Shown piece by piece: positions 41,903-50,878 of a stretch of DNA of 64,000 nt; positions within the stretch are counted from its first letter, which is position 1, and each line of letters begins with the position of its first letter. The DNA is from Pontiella desulfatans (GTDB taxonomy: Bacteria; Verrucomicrobiota; Kiritimatiellia; Kiritimatiellales; Pontiellaceae). The notes under the pieces were generated by a model. The model saw only the letters and a list, made by a program, of their open reading frames with translations. It made no database searches and was not told where the DNA came from. Where the stretch lies: positions 2,852,001 to 2,916,000 of the forward strand of contig NZ_CAAHFG010000001.1 of assembly GCF_900890425.1 (NCBI RefSeq), in the 5' to 3' direction. Made by a program: the position numbers and the translations under genes.

Positions 41903-43333
41903 TTATTTAAAAATATCGTATTCCGGGTTCACGCATCGGTCTTTTGCGCCGTTATATACTTTTTTGAGTTCCGCCTCGCTCGGAGGGATCAGGCCTTTAT
42001 CGCCCGTACTTTTTTCCCATTGTTCCAGCTGCGCGCGGTGTTTTTTGAGGATCGCGGCATATTCGGGATGATCAGCCAGATTGTTCAGCTGGTTGGGATC
42101 TTTGGTGAACTCATAGAGCTCTTCGGATTTCCGCTGTGCGGCGTCATGGTATGAGGCTTGCAGCGGCGTGAGCTTATTCTCGGCATACAGCTTTCTGATA
42201 TTAATGAAAGTGGCAAATTTATCGCGGTATGCCGGCTGATACAGCGGCCGGTCGGTCATGTAGTTTTTGATGTAGACAAACTTATCGGTCCGGACCGAAC
42301 GGACGTGATCGATCGCGTTGCCCATACGGTCTTTGGCCGAAATCACGCACGCGCGAGGGTGATAATTTTCCGCAAACAGATTTTTTCCCTCCATAAAGTC
42401 CGGCACATCCATTCCGGCCAGCGCGAGCGAGCTGGCGGTGATATCGATTCCGCTAACCAAATCATCACGAACCGTTCCGTTTTCTGCCAGCTTTTGACTC
42501 CCGTTAGGCCAGCAAACAATCAGGGGCACCTGAGCGCCTTCATCATAAAGATGTTGCTTGGCGCGCGGCATCTGGCAACCGTGATCAGTGAAGAAAAAGA
42601 CGATCGTGTTATCCCAAATTTCATATTTCTTGAGCGCATCAATAATCGCGCCGACCTGACTGTCGCAATAAGCGATCTGCTCATAGTGGCGGGCGATGGC
42701 GTTGCGCATCACGGAATTATCCGGGTACTGCGGTGGCACGGTCACTTCGCTCTCTTTTATGCGGCTTGGGGCGGGATATTTATTCCCCGCTTCGCCCTGA
42801 TATTTTCCGCCATAAAGCTGGATCTGCCCGAAAAACTGCTTGCCTTTCAGCTGTTTGAGCCAAGTTAAATCATGTCCGACCAGATGACTGCGCATGGCGT
42901 TCTTTTTGGGTCGCTTAAATTCGGGCGAAAACAGGTCGTTCTGTTTATAGGTAAAGTTGTAGTCAGCTTTCTTTTCGTTGAAGGTAAGGTACCCCGCTTT
43001 ACGGAACAATTGCGGAATCGTAGTTACCCCTTCAGGCAGCGACTTTTTGATCATCGTCCGATGCTGATGCAAACCGTGCGAGGTTTGCATGGTGCCGGTG
43101 ATCAGTGCCGAGCGGGTCGCTGAGCAAACCGGCGCGGGCATATAGGCGCGATTAAATTTTACGCCCTGCTCCGCGAGCATATCGATATTGGGCGTGGGAA
43201 CCGTTGAGTCACCGTAACAGCCCAGCCAGCCGCTCATATCGTCCACGTAGATCCACAACACATTAGGGGCTTCGTGACAAAACCCGGAAAGAACCGATGT
43301 AAAAAGCGCGAAGGCGGCTATCATTTTTTTCAT
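41903..43333 (-). CDS. S1-family sulfatase (CSATR), exported
   Basis: The 476-residue protein has a signal peptide, NVLWIYVDDMSGWLGC metal site, and CSATRSALITG with Cys70. The Ala at +2 fits the broader C-x-(P/A)-x-R motif, which anaerobic sulfatase-maturing enzymes can process. Distal ligands are in VFFFTDHGCQMPRAK. It resembles the CSASR sulfatase at 49383-50867 in layout (HQHRT, KADYNF, QIQLYGGK, RSVRTDKFVYIKNY), so the two are paralogues, of a type similar to heparan N-sulfatases. The start is seven bases after the FAD oxidoreductase stop. Confidence 0.88.
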   Translation of the reverse strand: MKKMIAAFALFTSVLSGFCHEAPNVLWIYVDDMSGWLGCYGDSTVPTPNIDMLAEQGVKFNRAYMPAPVCSATRSALITGTMQTSHGLHQHRTMIKKSLPEGVTTIPQLFRKAGYLTFNEKKADYNFTYKQNDLFSPEFKRPKKNAMRSHLVGHDLTWLKQLKGKQFFGQIQLYGGKYQGEAGNKYPAPSRIKESEVTVPPQYPDNSVMRNAIARHYEQIAYCDSQVGAIIDALKKYEIWDNTIVFFFTDHGCQMPRAKQHLYDEGAQVPLIVCWPNGSQKLAENGTVRDDLVSGIDITASSLALAGMDVPDFMEGKNLFAENYHPRACVISAKDRMGNAIDHVRSVRTDKFVYIKNYMTDRPLYQPAYRDKFATFINIRKLYAENKLTPLQASYHDAAQRKSEELYEFTKDPNQLNNLADHPEYAAILKKHRAQLEQWEKSTGDKGLIPPSEAELKKVYNGAKDRCVNPEYDIFK

Positions 43334-43340
43334 TTTCTAT

Positions 43341-45173
43341 CTATCCTTTTGCTGTATAGCCGATCATCTTGCGGAGCGCTTTGATGTGATCTTTCCCAAT
43401 CGCGCGCGGGTTGGCATTGTGTTGGATGCATAATGAGGCGGCGCACCCGGTTGCCACACCCATCTGAGCGCAGGTATTCATCACGCGCGGACCACCGAGC
43501 CCGATATGAGAACAACTGAAGCATCGTCCGGCCATCATAAGATTATTGATGTCCTTGGCGTATAAACTACGAAATGGGATGTAATAGGTCTTTCTTTTGA
43601 TTTTCTCGCCTTTGTATGTTCCCCGAAAGTGCATTGCTTTCGAGATATAAGAGTACTTTAATCCGGTCTCTGATTGCTGATAATGCCCATCCATGGGCCG
43701 GACCTCTTCAACTACGCTGTCAGGGAATTCAATACCACTCCTGCAGTCTGACATTGTGAAAATATGATCTCCCATAATGCGGCGCGATTCACGGCGTCCG
43801 CCGATATAGGCCACCCACTTCAGTTCAACCAGATCGTTCTCCGTCAACTTCTTCGCATTGGAAAAATTACCGTAAATGGCGCGGAACATATGATCGCGGA
43901 TCTGTTCGGCATCGCGGATCTGATGCAGGTCATTGTCCGAATACTCCCAGAACCATTCGCCGTTAATTTTGGCTGAGTCCTTTGATACCGGTTGCGCCCA
44001 AGGAACCTCCGGGAAGGTCGATTTCGTCTGACCCTGTTTTGAATTCCACAGGATACTGGTTCCCATCACGCGGTTATCCGCCACTTTCGGGCTCCACAGG
44101 TCGCCATGTTCAGCCCACTCCTCGCCAAATTCCGATGCTGCTTCGCGCCCGTAACGGCAAGTTGCGCCGGACCAGTAGCCGAGCCAGCCATCACCCGTAG
44201 CGTCAATAAACTGAGCCGCCTTAAAACGGCGGATCACGCCGGTCCGGGAATCCCGGGCGTCCACACTGACAATCGTATCCCCATCCTTCTCCAAACCAAT
44301 CGCAAGATGGTTTGCAAACAGCGCCACTTCACTGGCCTTCATGCTAGCTTCACGTTTTTTCTGATCCTGAATGGCGCGGGCATCACCATTCGGCCAGTGT
44401 TCGGTATCAATTTTATCGATAAGCCGCTTACTCTTACCGTGGATTCCCAGCGTGTGAACCCGTATTTCGGCACTAGCATTACCGCCGAAAACAGGACGGT
44501 CATGGATCAAGGCCACTTTGACCCCTTTCTCTGCAGCGGCCAATGCGGCGGCACAACCGCTCATTCCGCCCCCGACAACCACCAGCTCATATTGCTCCGT
44601 TTTCACGGTCAGCTTGCTACGACCAGAGAGTTGATCTTTCCAGCCCATCACATCAGCGGGTGTGCTCGGAAGCTTCGGGTTTTTCTCTTTCGAAAAATAG
44701 ACTGCATCAATACGCCCCTCAAAACCGGTCAGGTCTTTCAGCGTCACCGTATTCGTTCCGGCTTTGAGTGCTACTTTGCCTCCGCTCTGCCAAGCCCAGC
44801 CCTTTTCGGTGCCGAAGGTCGTATCGAGTGCCTTGCCGTTAATCGCGACTTTAAATTGACCCGGCGCATCCCAGTTGCCCGGACACCAGTCTTTTGTGCG
44901 CACGAAAACATACCACTTTCCATCTTTCGGAATGGTCACATCGGTCATCGCATCAACCACCGGCTTACCCATCCCGTGTGCTAACAAATAACAGCCACCC
45001 ATCTGCTGATAAAACTGAGTATCGAGCTTCCAGCCGCCTCGATTCTTAAAGGTGCAGGCTTCCAGCAAAACACCAGCAGATGACAGGGTGTTTTTAGCAA
45101 ATAAATAATTCGGTGCCAGGGCGGTGACAACCGAGGTGCCGCCCACAATTCGGGTAAATTCTCTTCTGTTCAT
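43341..45173 (-). CDS. Tat-type FAD-dependent oxidoreductase with N-terminal beta-sandwich
   Basis: The N-terminus MNRREFTRIVGGTSVVTAL is a twin-arginine-type signal, so the protein is exported folded with its cofactor. Residues ~35-165 look like a carbohydrate-binding jelly roll (GKWYVFVRTKDW, AGTNTVTLKDLTG). The FAD motif is ELVVVGGGMSGCAAALAAAEKG (GGGMSG at 201-206), then QFIDATGDGWLGYWSGATCRYGREA and the C-terminal NNLMMAGRCFSCSHIGLGGPRVMNT typical of PF12831 proteins. It probably oxidises a sugar at the envelope. It leads the operon down to 37501; the 141-bp gap upstream carries hairpins. Confidence 0.85.
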   Translation of the reverse strand: MNRREFTRIVGGTSVVTALAPNYLFAKNTLSSAGVLLEACTFKNRGGWKLDTQFYQQMGGCYLLAHGMGKPVVDAMTDVTIPKDGKWYVFVRTKDWCPGNWDAPGQFKVAINGKALDTTFGTEKGWAWQSGGKVALKAGTNTVTLKDLTGFEGRIDAVYFSKEKNPKLPSTPADVMGWKDQLSGRSKLTVKTEQYELVVVGGGMSGCAAALAAAEKGVKVALIHDRPVFGGNASAEIRVHTLGIHGKSKRLIDKIDTEHWPNGDARAIQDQKKREASMKASEVALFANHLAIGLEKDGDTIVSVDARDSRTGVIRRFKAAQFIDATGDGWLGYWSGATCRYGREAASEFGEEWAEHGDLWSPKVADNRVMGTSILWNSKQGQTKSTFPEVPWAQPVSKDSAKINGEWFWEYSDNDLHQIRDAEQIRDHMFRAIYGNFSNAKKLTENDLVELKWVAYIGGRRESRRIMGDHIFTMSDCRSGIEFPDSVVEEVRPMDGHYQQSETGLKYSYISKAMHFRGTYKGEKIKRKTYYIPFRSLYAKDINNLMMAGRCFSCSHIGLGGPRVMNTCAQMGVATGCAASLCIQHNANPRAIGKDHIKALRKMIGYTAKG

Positions 45174-45250
45174 AATAACGTCTCCTTATCTAAAAGTTAT
45201 AAATCCACGGACCATCCAGTTTTTACCGTTCTCAGTATTTATAGTTTAAT

Positions 45251-45288
45251 CAATAGCTGCTGTCTCCTGTAGGAAACTACAGCTATTG
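45251..45288. promoter_or_regulatory. Nested, partly exclusive hairpins in a 141-bp intergenic gap
   Basis: CAATAGCT (45251-45258) can pair with AGCTATTG (45281-45288), while CTGTAG (45267-45272) pairs with CTACAG (45277-45282) around a GAAA tetraloop. The two share bases 45281-45282, so they compete. The gap lies between the GH127 copy B stop and the Tat FAD oxidoreductase start; a terminator for the former or a regulator site for the latter are both possible. Confidence 0.4.
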
Positions 45289-45315
45289 AACATGAATTAA
45301 TCATTCAACGCGGGA

Positions 45316-47019
45316 TCAGTTCTTTTTCCAGAGCACTTGACGCTTGTAGGTTTGGCGATCGTACATGACATCAATGACATCATTGATCGGAGCCAGCTTC
45401 AATTTGCCGAGCTTGATCTCTTTGGTCTGAGCATTCCACTTTAGCTTAGCGTTTTTCGGCAAGGTCGTTTCCTTTTTGGTCATCGCGCCCAGCACCAACG
45501 GCCCCTGATACACCTTTTGATACCCCTTGATTGTGTGGATGTTGTGGGTATCCGCCAGATAAGGCTCCTGCTTGAAGGAGTAAACCAGCGTGTCGCCCGC
45601 TTTCAACGCCGCGTTTACGGAGACAAAGTTATCCTTTTCAGCGGATTCTACGCTTTTACCGTTAAGCGCGACGGCCGTTTTTCCAGCCCAAGAGGGTTTG
45701 AAAAAAGATAGCGCGGTTCCGGATTCCGGTGCTTTTTCCACCTTAACCGTTACGGATCCGTCGTACGGATACGCGGTGGAAATGTTCAGCATGCCGCCTT
45801 TAAAGGCGACGGTTGCATCGTTAAAGAACGGGAGCATGAGTGTATTGCCGGACTGCACAAAGCTGTATTCCGCCGCTTTGACCAACCCTTCAGAACCGCG
45901 CATAGAGCAGCACCACCACGCTTCAGGATTGCTCAGGTAAAGGTTTGCATCTTTACTGCCGAGACATTTATCACAGCCGAATCCGCCATTTGCACGTTGT
46001 CCGTGCCCCATTCCGTTGAAGTAGATTCTGTGCGCCTCTTCCAGATAGCGGGTGTTGCCGGTAGCTTGCCAAAGTTGGTACCCGACCATAAACCCATCGA
46101 TAAAGGCGCAGGGCTCGGTATGGGTCGGGCGCCCGAACCAGTTGTAATTCGCATGATTCTCAGTGGAACCTTCCCGAACATACAGGTCGAAGCGTTTTTC
46201 GGTTTCGGCGATCAGTTCGGGGTTATCGGTCATTTCCGCATAGCGAACCAGGCCGCGCAATGCGGTCAGCGTTGCATGGGTCTGCGCTTCGATGGCGACC
46301 AGATCCACCTCTAGGAAGCGGGCGACCATTTCGTCGATAATCGGGTAAATATCTTTGCGGTTAAGAACGTCGGCCGCTTGAATGACACCGTCCATAAAGA
46401 TGAAGTCGCAACCCACATCGGTCGAAAGACGCCAGACGCCTTCCACTCCGGCAACCTCGCCAGAATAACTCCCCTTCCCTTTTGCGCGAGTGGTCGGGTC
46501 GATCGGATAGACTTTGTGTTTTCCTTGGGTCGGAACCACCAGATTATCGACGATGTTTTCAATCATCTTTTTAACTGAGGGGTCTTTGCGATCCAGATAC
46601 AGCTCACACAATCCGCGCAGGAGCCAGCCATGCCCGGAAAGCTGCTGCTCGTCACATTTCGGGAAATAATTTTTGCCGAAATAGCCCAGCTCATTCATCC
46701 GACCGGGCACCACTTCCATCGTTTTGGGCAGATATTTGGCATCGCGCTCACCGGCCTGCTGCAACATAGCCAGCGACAGAATGGTGCGCCCTTCCATATC
46801 GCCCGGCCAACTGTATTGGGGAACACGAAGGCACCCTTTATCCACGATGGGCTGAAAGCGCTCGCTTTCCAACCGGTCAAAATTTCGATGAATCCGTTTT
46901 TCCAAATCTCCTTTTATCTGGATATTTTCAAGACCAATGCTGGCGCGTTCACTTTGCTGACCGGCCCAAACCGATGTCAACATGCCCAAACAGAATAATG
47001 CCGTAGTTGTTTTTCTCAT
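45316..47019 (-). CDS. GH127-type (DUF1680) enzyme, beta-L-arabinofuranosidase-like, exported, copy B
   Basis: A 567-residue paralogue of the protein at 34600-36309, aligned almost without gaps: the TEPC (301-304) and AWWCC (CC at 370-371) zinc/nucleophile residues are in the same positions, and whole blocks such as DVGCDFIFMDGVIQAAD are identical. The start is ATG 47019 (MRKTTTALF, a signal peptide) with GGAG nine bases upstream; a frame extension to 47073 runs into the upstream gene. Only one base separates it from the GH78 stop, so the two are coupled. The same activity with different linkage or sulfation preference is likely. Confidence 0.8.
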   Translation of the reverse strand: MRKTTTALFCLGMLTSVWAGQQSERASIGLENIQIKGDLEKRIHRNFDRLESERFQPIVDKGCLRVPQYSWPGDMEGRTILSLAMLQQAGERDAKYLPKTMEVVPGRMNELGYFGKNYFPKCDEQQLSGHGWLLRGLCELYLDRKDPSVKKMIENIVDNLVVPTQGKHKVYPIDPTTRAKGKGSYSGEVAGVEGVWRLSTDVGCDFIFMDGVIQAADVLNRKDIYPIIDEMVARFLEVDLVAIEAQTHATLTALRGLVRYAEMTDNPELIAETEKRFDLYVREGSTENHANYNWFGRPTHTEPCAFIDGFMVGYQLWQATGNTRYLEEAHRIYFNGMGHGQRANGGFGCDKCLGSKDANLYLSNPEAWWCCSMRGSEGLVKAAEYSFVQSGNTLMLPFFNDATVAFKGGMLNISTAYPYDGSVTVKVEKAPESGTALSFFKPSWAGKTAVALNGKSVESAEKDNFVSVNAALKAGDTLVYSFKQEPYLADTHNIHTIKGYQKVYQGPLVLGAMTKKETTLPKNAKLKWNAQTKEIKLGKLKLAPINDVIDVMYDRQTYKRQVLWKKN

Positions 47020-47020
47020 C

Positions 47021-49378
47021 TTACTTCTCCTTTGTTTTAAGTTCGATAGACCATTGACCGGAAGATAGCTCAATCCGGATCTCGTTGTTCGTTATCCCCT
47101 GAAACCTGCAACCAGCCGGACATTTTTTTTGCGTTCCGGCTATCCAAACCACGGTTCCATTTACCTTTAAAATATTCGTCTTTTCGCCTAACGGAAGGAC
47201 CGCCGTGGCAGTGGTTCCCGTCGGCGAGGTCAAATCCATTGAAAGTACTCCGTCTTCGGCTTTGTTCAGCTCCATTTCGATGGTGCCGAATTGGGTTGGG
47301 ACTTTGGTGCGAATCTGTTTAAGGGGTCCCATTTGCGGCCTGACCGAATAGGTTTTAAAAGCCGGGCTGGTGGGCTGCACGCCGGCAACATATTGGTGCA
47401 TCATCGTCAGTCCGCCACCGGACCAGGCGTGGTTGATCGTGCCGTGATTCGCGCGATCCTCTCCGCCGCCGAAATTTTCGTACAGCGTTGAGATCGGAGC
47501 ATCGATCATTTTGGCGAACCGCTTCAAGATCCGCTCAACCGCCTGATCCGCAGTACCCATTATGAAGAGCGATTCGAGCACATATTTTTCCATGTACGGC
47601 GACGCGTTATACTCCTGTTTCAGCACCTGCTGAATCGCGGGATAATATTCGGGTTTTGCCAGTCCGGCAACCACCGCCATCGCATTGGCGCGGTCATCAG
47701 TCAGCCCCTTATGCGTCGCGCTCCGATACTGTTTGCCGTCCCAAAAGGTTTTGTTGAAGTTCGCCTCAATCGATTTCATCGTCGCCTGATAGCCCGCGAT
47801 ATCGGCCGTGTTCCCGGAAAGTTGCGCCATTTCGACCGCAGCTTTAAGCGCGAGATAGAGCCAGGCATTTTCCACCACAGGCACATCTTTGTGTTTGCCC
47901 CAGTCGGTCCAGTCCCAGTCGCCGGTCCGATGGATCACCAGGCCGTCAGCCCCTAATTTCCAGAGCGACAGATAATCCCTGACGTGCGGGTAGACATCAA
48001 CGATCGTCTGCTGGTCGTCGGTGTACCAGTAATAATACCAGAACCCGTACCAGCCCACACTGGCGAGCATTTGACGCGGCAACTCTTTATACCAAGTGCC
48101 GTCCTTCCTTCTCGCCTTACGGTTGCCCGGTTTCGGCACTCCGGCCGGAATTGGCGAATAAAGCACCTTGTCGTCGCGCTGCCATTTCGCCAGCTCGTAA
48201 ATACCTTTTTTGGCCAACATCGGCCCTTTGACCGCATCGAAAACGTAAAAGGCTTCGCCCATTTCGTTAACCATATCGCCCCACCACTGGGCGCGTTCGC
48301 GATCCGGGCAGTCGAAGTAGGTATCGCGCATCGTAACGTAAAGGGTTCGGAACGATTTTTGCCACAGTTCGTTCAGCCGCGCGTTGTCGCATTCGAACAT
48401 ACCGACCACATCCGCGTCATAGCCGGTTTCTCGGTAAAGGATTTCGAGAACTTCGACGCCCTGCGGGATTTTGTAGTGGATGTGATGGCCGTTGATCCAA
48501 GCGGGCGTTTCGAACTCCTGATTTCCATTTTTGGTGATGTATTCGCTGCGAACACACGCGTTTCCGGTCACGATGTAGTTATCGCTACGGATATCGATCT
48601 TTTTTCCCGCCTTCGCTTTCAGCTTGATGTACGGAGTGACATGACAGTTATACGGGAGCTTGCCGGTAACGGTTGTGGAACCGTCTTTGTTTGTTTTTTT
48701 GGTGACCTGCTCATATTTCCGAAACCCAGAATCGAGCCACTGCGGAATCTGACGTTTGGCGAGTCGGCCCCACGGACGACAGGGCGGTGTGCCCAATTCA
48801 GCCGCATTTTGCCAAGCGGTATCATCAAATGCCGGCGCGGTCCAGTCGCCCAAATCTTTGCGGGCATCAAAGAGGACGTTGGATTCGGGCAGACGGAAAT
48901 TCGGAAGCGGTTTTCCGGTCATGCCGAACGCCGGATGCTTGATGACTTTCCACGAGGAGTCCGAATGAAACAATGGGGTATCAAAAATCAACCCCGCCTT
49001 TCCGCTGTTGTTATGCGAAAAGCCGTGTTTGCCAAAGTGCCACATCAAAACCGCGATGGTGTTATCGCCCTTTTTCAGATAAGGGGCAATGTCGACCGGG
49101 TCGTAATAGGTATCCTTCGGATTGGGACCCCGTTTCAACTGCCCTTCAAAGACCGCCATTTCGCCGTTGATCCAGAGCCAGTATTTACTGTCGCACGCGA
49201 TGTTGGCGATCACCTCTTCAGGCACCGAATCCAGCTCAATCTGGGTGCGGTACGCGAGCCAGGTATTGACGGCAGACTTTTCGGTAAGCCCGATCCATTT
49301 TGCGTTCCAGTCGGTTTTAAATTCGAACCCGAACGCGGTTGAGCTCAGCAGCATTCCTATTAGCATTAATTTTTTCAT
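47021..49378 (-). CDS. GH78-type alpha-L-rhamnosidase, exported
   Basis: The 785-residue protein has a signal peptide (MKKLMLIGMLLSSTAFG), N-terminal sandwich domains (TDWNAKWIGL, KYWLWINGEMAVFEG, GDNTIAVLMWHFGKHG) and a barrel with the GH78 acid motif DCPDRERAQWWGD (~355-367), followed by GDWDWTDWG and ENFGGGEDRANHG, and a C-terminal sandwich. It should remove terminal alpha-L-rhamnose outside the cytoplasm, complementing the cytoplasmic GH78 at 15181-17913. It lies five bases after a sulfatase and one base before GH127 copy B in a long operon. Confidence 0.85.
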   Translation of the reverse strand: MKKLMLIGMLLSSTAFGFEFKTDWNAKWIGLTEKSAVNTWLAYRTQIELDSVPEEVIANIACDSKYWLWINGEMAVFEGQLKRGPNPKDTYYDPVDIAPYLKKGDNTIAVLMWHFGKHGFSHNNSGKAGLIFDTPLFHSDSSWKVIKHPAFGMTGKPLPNFRLPESNVLFDARKDLGDWTAPAFDDTAWQNAAELGTPPCRPWGRLAKRQIPQWLDSGFRKYEQVTKKTNKDGSTTVTGKLPYNCHVTPYIKLKAKAGKKIDIRSDNYIVTGNACVRSEYITKNGNQEFETPAWINGHHIHYKIPQGVEVLEILYRETGYDADVVGMFECDNARLNELWQKSFRTLYVTMRDTYFDCPDRERAQWWGDMVNEMGEAFYVFDAVKGPMLAKKGIYELAKWQRDDKVLYSPIPAGVPKPGNRKARRKDGTWYKELPRQMLASVGWYGFWYYYWYTDDQQTIVDVYPHVRDYLSLWKLGADGLVIHRTGDWDWTDWGKHKDVPVVENAWLYLALKAAVEMAQLSGNTADIAGYQATMKSIEANFNKTFWDGKQYRSATHKGLTDDRANAMAVVAGLAKPEYYPAIQQVLKQEYNASPYMEKYVLESLFIMGTADQAVERILKRFAKMIDAPISTLYENFGGGEDRANHGTINHAWSGGGLTMMHQYVAGVQPTSPAFKTYSVRPQMGPLKQIRTKVPTQFGTIEMELNKAEDGVLSMDLTSPTGTTATAVLPLGEKTNILKVNGTVVWIAGTQKKCPAGCRFQGITNNEIRIELSSGQWSIELKTKEK

Positions 49379-49382
49379 ACGC

Positions 49383-50867
49383 TTATTTCCCTTCAGATGC
49401 CCATTTTTTCATTACGGCGATATTGGCCTCGATGGATTGAACCTTCTCGGTGTCTTTGCGCCTTATAAAACCTGATAAATAAGCCGCCATACTACTGCCG
49501 TAGCTTTCTTCGCTTTCAGGGGATATTCCTTGATCGCCCGTGTCTTTTACCCAGCCGGACAAGAGGGTTCTCAACTCTTCCAGTTTTGAAGCGTAGGCTT
49601 TATCCGCAGCCAAATTGTTGATTTCAAACGGATCGGCGGACAGATCGTACAGTTCCTCGGTCGGACGCGTTTGGGCGGTCACTATTTTTTGGGCCGCATT
49701 GAGTTTTCCCTGCTGATCCAATTGGCGCAGTTTTTGCATCCAAGGCTTGGTGTCTTTATAGTCGCAGGGTTGCAGATAGGGACGATTCGGCAGGTAGTTT
49801 TTGATGTATTTTAAATTCCCCTTCCGGACGCTGCGGATGTGATCGACCGTTTCATCGCACCGGTCGCGGGCGGTGACCACAAACTCGCGCGGTTGATGGT
49901 TTTCGTTAAACAGCGGTTTGGCATCCATAGTTTCGGGGATTTTGATTCCGGCAAACTCCAACGAAGTCGCCGCCATATCGATATGGGCAATGAGCTCCTC
50001 TTTAACCTGCGGTTTTAAGTGTTTTGGGGCCCAGACGATAAACGGAATGCGCGCGCCTTCGTCGTAGAGGAACTGTTTGCCGCGTGCCTGACTGATGCCG
50101 TGGTCGGTAATGAAGAAAATAACGGTGTTATCCAGCAACTTCTCCGTTTTTAAGCGCTTGATGATCTTGCCAACTTCGAGGTCGGTGAAGGTTACCGAGT
50201 TAAGATATTCCGCCCAATCTTTGCGGTACTCGGCGCAGTCAGGATAGTACGGCGGCAGGGTTACCTCATCAGGGCTCACCAAATGCTCAGGGATCGCGCG
50301 GTTTACTTCATCGTTCCATTTTTCAACATTGCGCAATTTTCCGCCGCGCAGCTGGATCTGCGCAAAAAACGGCTGACCATTGGCTCGCTTGGACCAACCG
50401 GGCGCGTCGTAGAGCTTTTTGCGGCTATAGACGAAGTTGTAATCCTCCTTGCCGTATCTCTTCGGATTTTCCTGACTGTTGCAGGTGTAATAGCCATTCG
50501 CCTTGAAAATTTCGGGAATCGTTTTTATGCCTTTCGGCAGCTGGATTTTATGCGCGCCGCGCGACGAGCGATGGTTGTGCGCGCCGATGGAGGTTTGATA
50601 CATGCCGGTAATCATGCCCGACCGGCTGGCGGAACAGACCGGCGCGGCAACATAGGCGTTCTCGAAAACAACGCCCTCTCCGGCCAGTTTGTCGACGTTC
50701 GGGGTGTGCACCAATTTTTCGCCCTGATAGCCAAAATGGCAGGACATATCTTCGACGACAATCCAGAGGATGTTCGGCCTGCCCTGAGCCTGTCGAAGAG
50801 GTTTCTCGGTGGCCAGAGCCGAAGTTAACAGGCTCAAACAAAACAGGGTTGTGGTTAATCTCTTCAT
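49383..50867 (-). CDS. S1-family sulfatase (CSASR) with in-frame repeat insertion, exported
   Basis: A 494-residue sulfatase related to the one at 41903-43333. After the signal peptide comes an unusual PLRQAQGR segment (residues 23-30) encoded by a dispersed repeat, then NILWIVVEDMSCHFG, CSASRSGMITG with Cys78 and IFFITDHGISQARGK. The insertion lies between signal peptide and catalytic domain, where it is unlikely to harm folding, and the frame is kept. A C-terminal extension (SSMAAYLSGFIRRKD...MKKWASEG) follows the domain. The Ala at +2 of the formylglycine motif suits anaerobic maturases. Confidence 0.88.
   Translation of the reverse strand: MKRLTTTLFCLSLLTSALATEKPLRQAQGRPNILWIVVEDMSCHFGYQGEKLVHTPNVDKLAGEGVVFENAYVAAPVCSASRSGMITGMYQTSIGAHNHRSSRGAHKIQLPKGIKTIPEIFKANGYYTCNSQENPKRYGKEDYNFVYSRKKLYDAPGWSKRANGQPFFAQIQLRGGKLRNVEKWNDEVNRAIPEHLVSPDEVTLPPYYPDCAEYRKDWAEYLNSVTFTDLEVGKIIKRLKTEKLLDNTVIFFITDHGISQARGKQFLYDEGARIPFIVWAPKHLKPQVKEELIAHIDMAATSLEFAGIKIPETMDAKPLFNENHQPREFVVTARDRCDETVDHIRSVRKGNLKYIKNYLPNRPYLQPCDYKDTKPWMQKLRQLDQQGKLNAAQKIVTAQTRPTEELYDLSADPFEINNLAADKAYASKLEELRTLLSGWVKDTGDQGISPESEESYGSSMAAYLSGFIRRKDTEKVQSIEANIAVMKKWASEGK
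50778..50802. repeat. Dispersed repeat of the 'PLRQAQGR' type inside a sulfatase gene
   Basis: On the minus strand the core TTCGACAGGCTCAGGGCAGG is a short repeat widely dispersed in unrelated bacterial genomes and often seen between or inside genes. Here it adds eight codons in frame just after the signal peptide. I saw only this copy in the window. Confidence 0.65.
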
Positions 50868-50878
50868 TCTCTTCCTCT

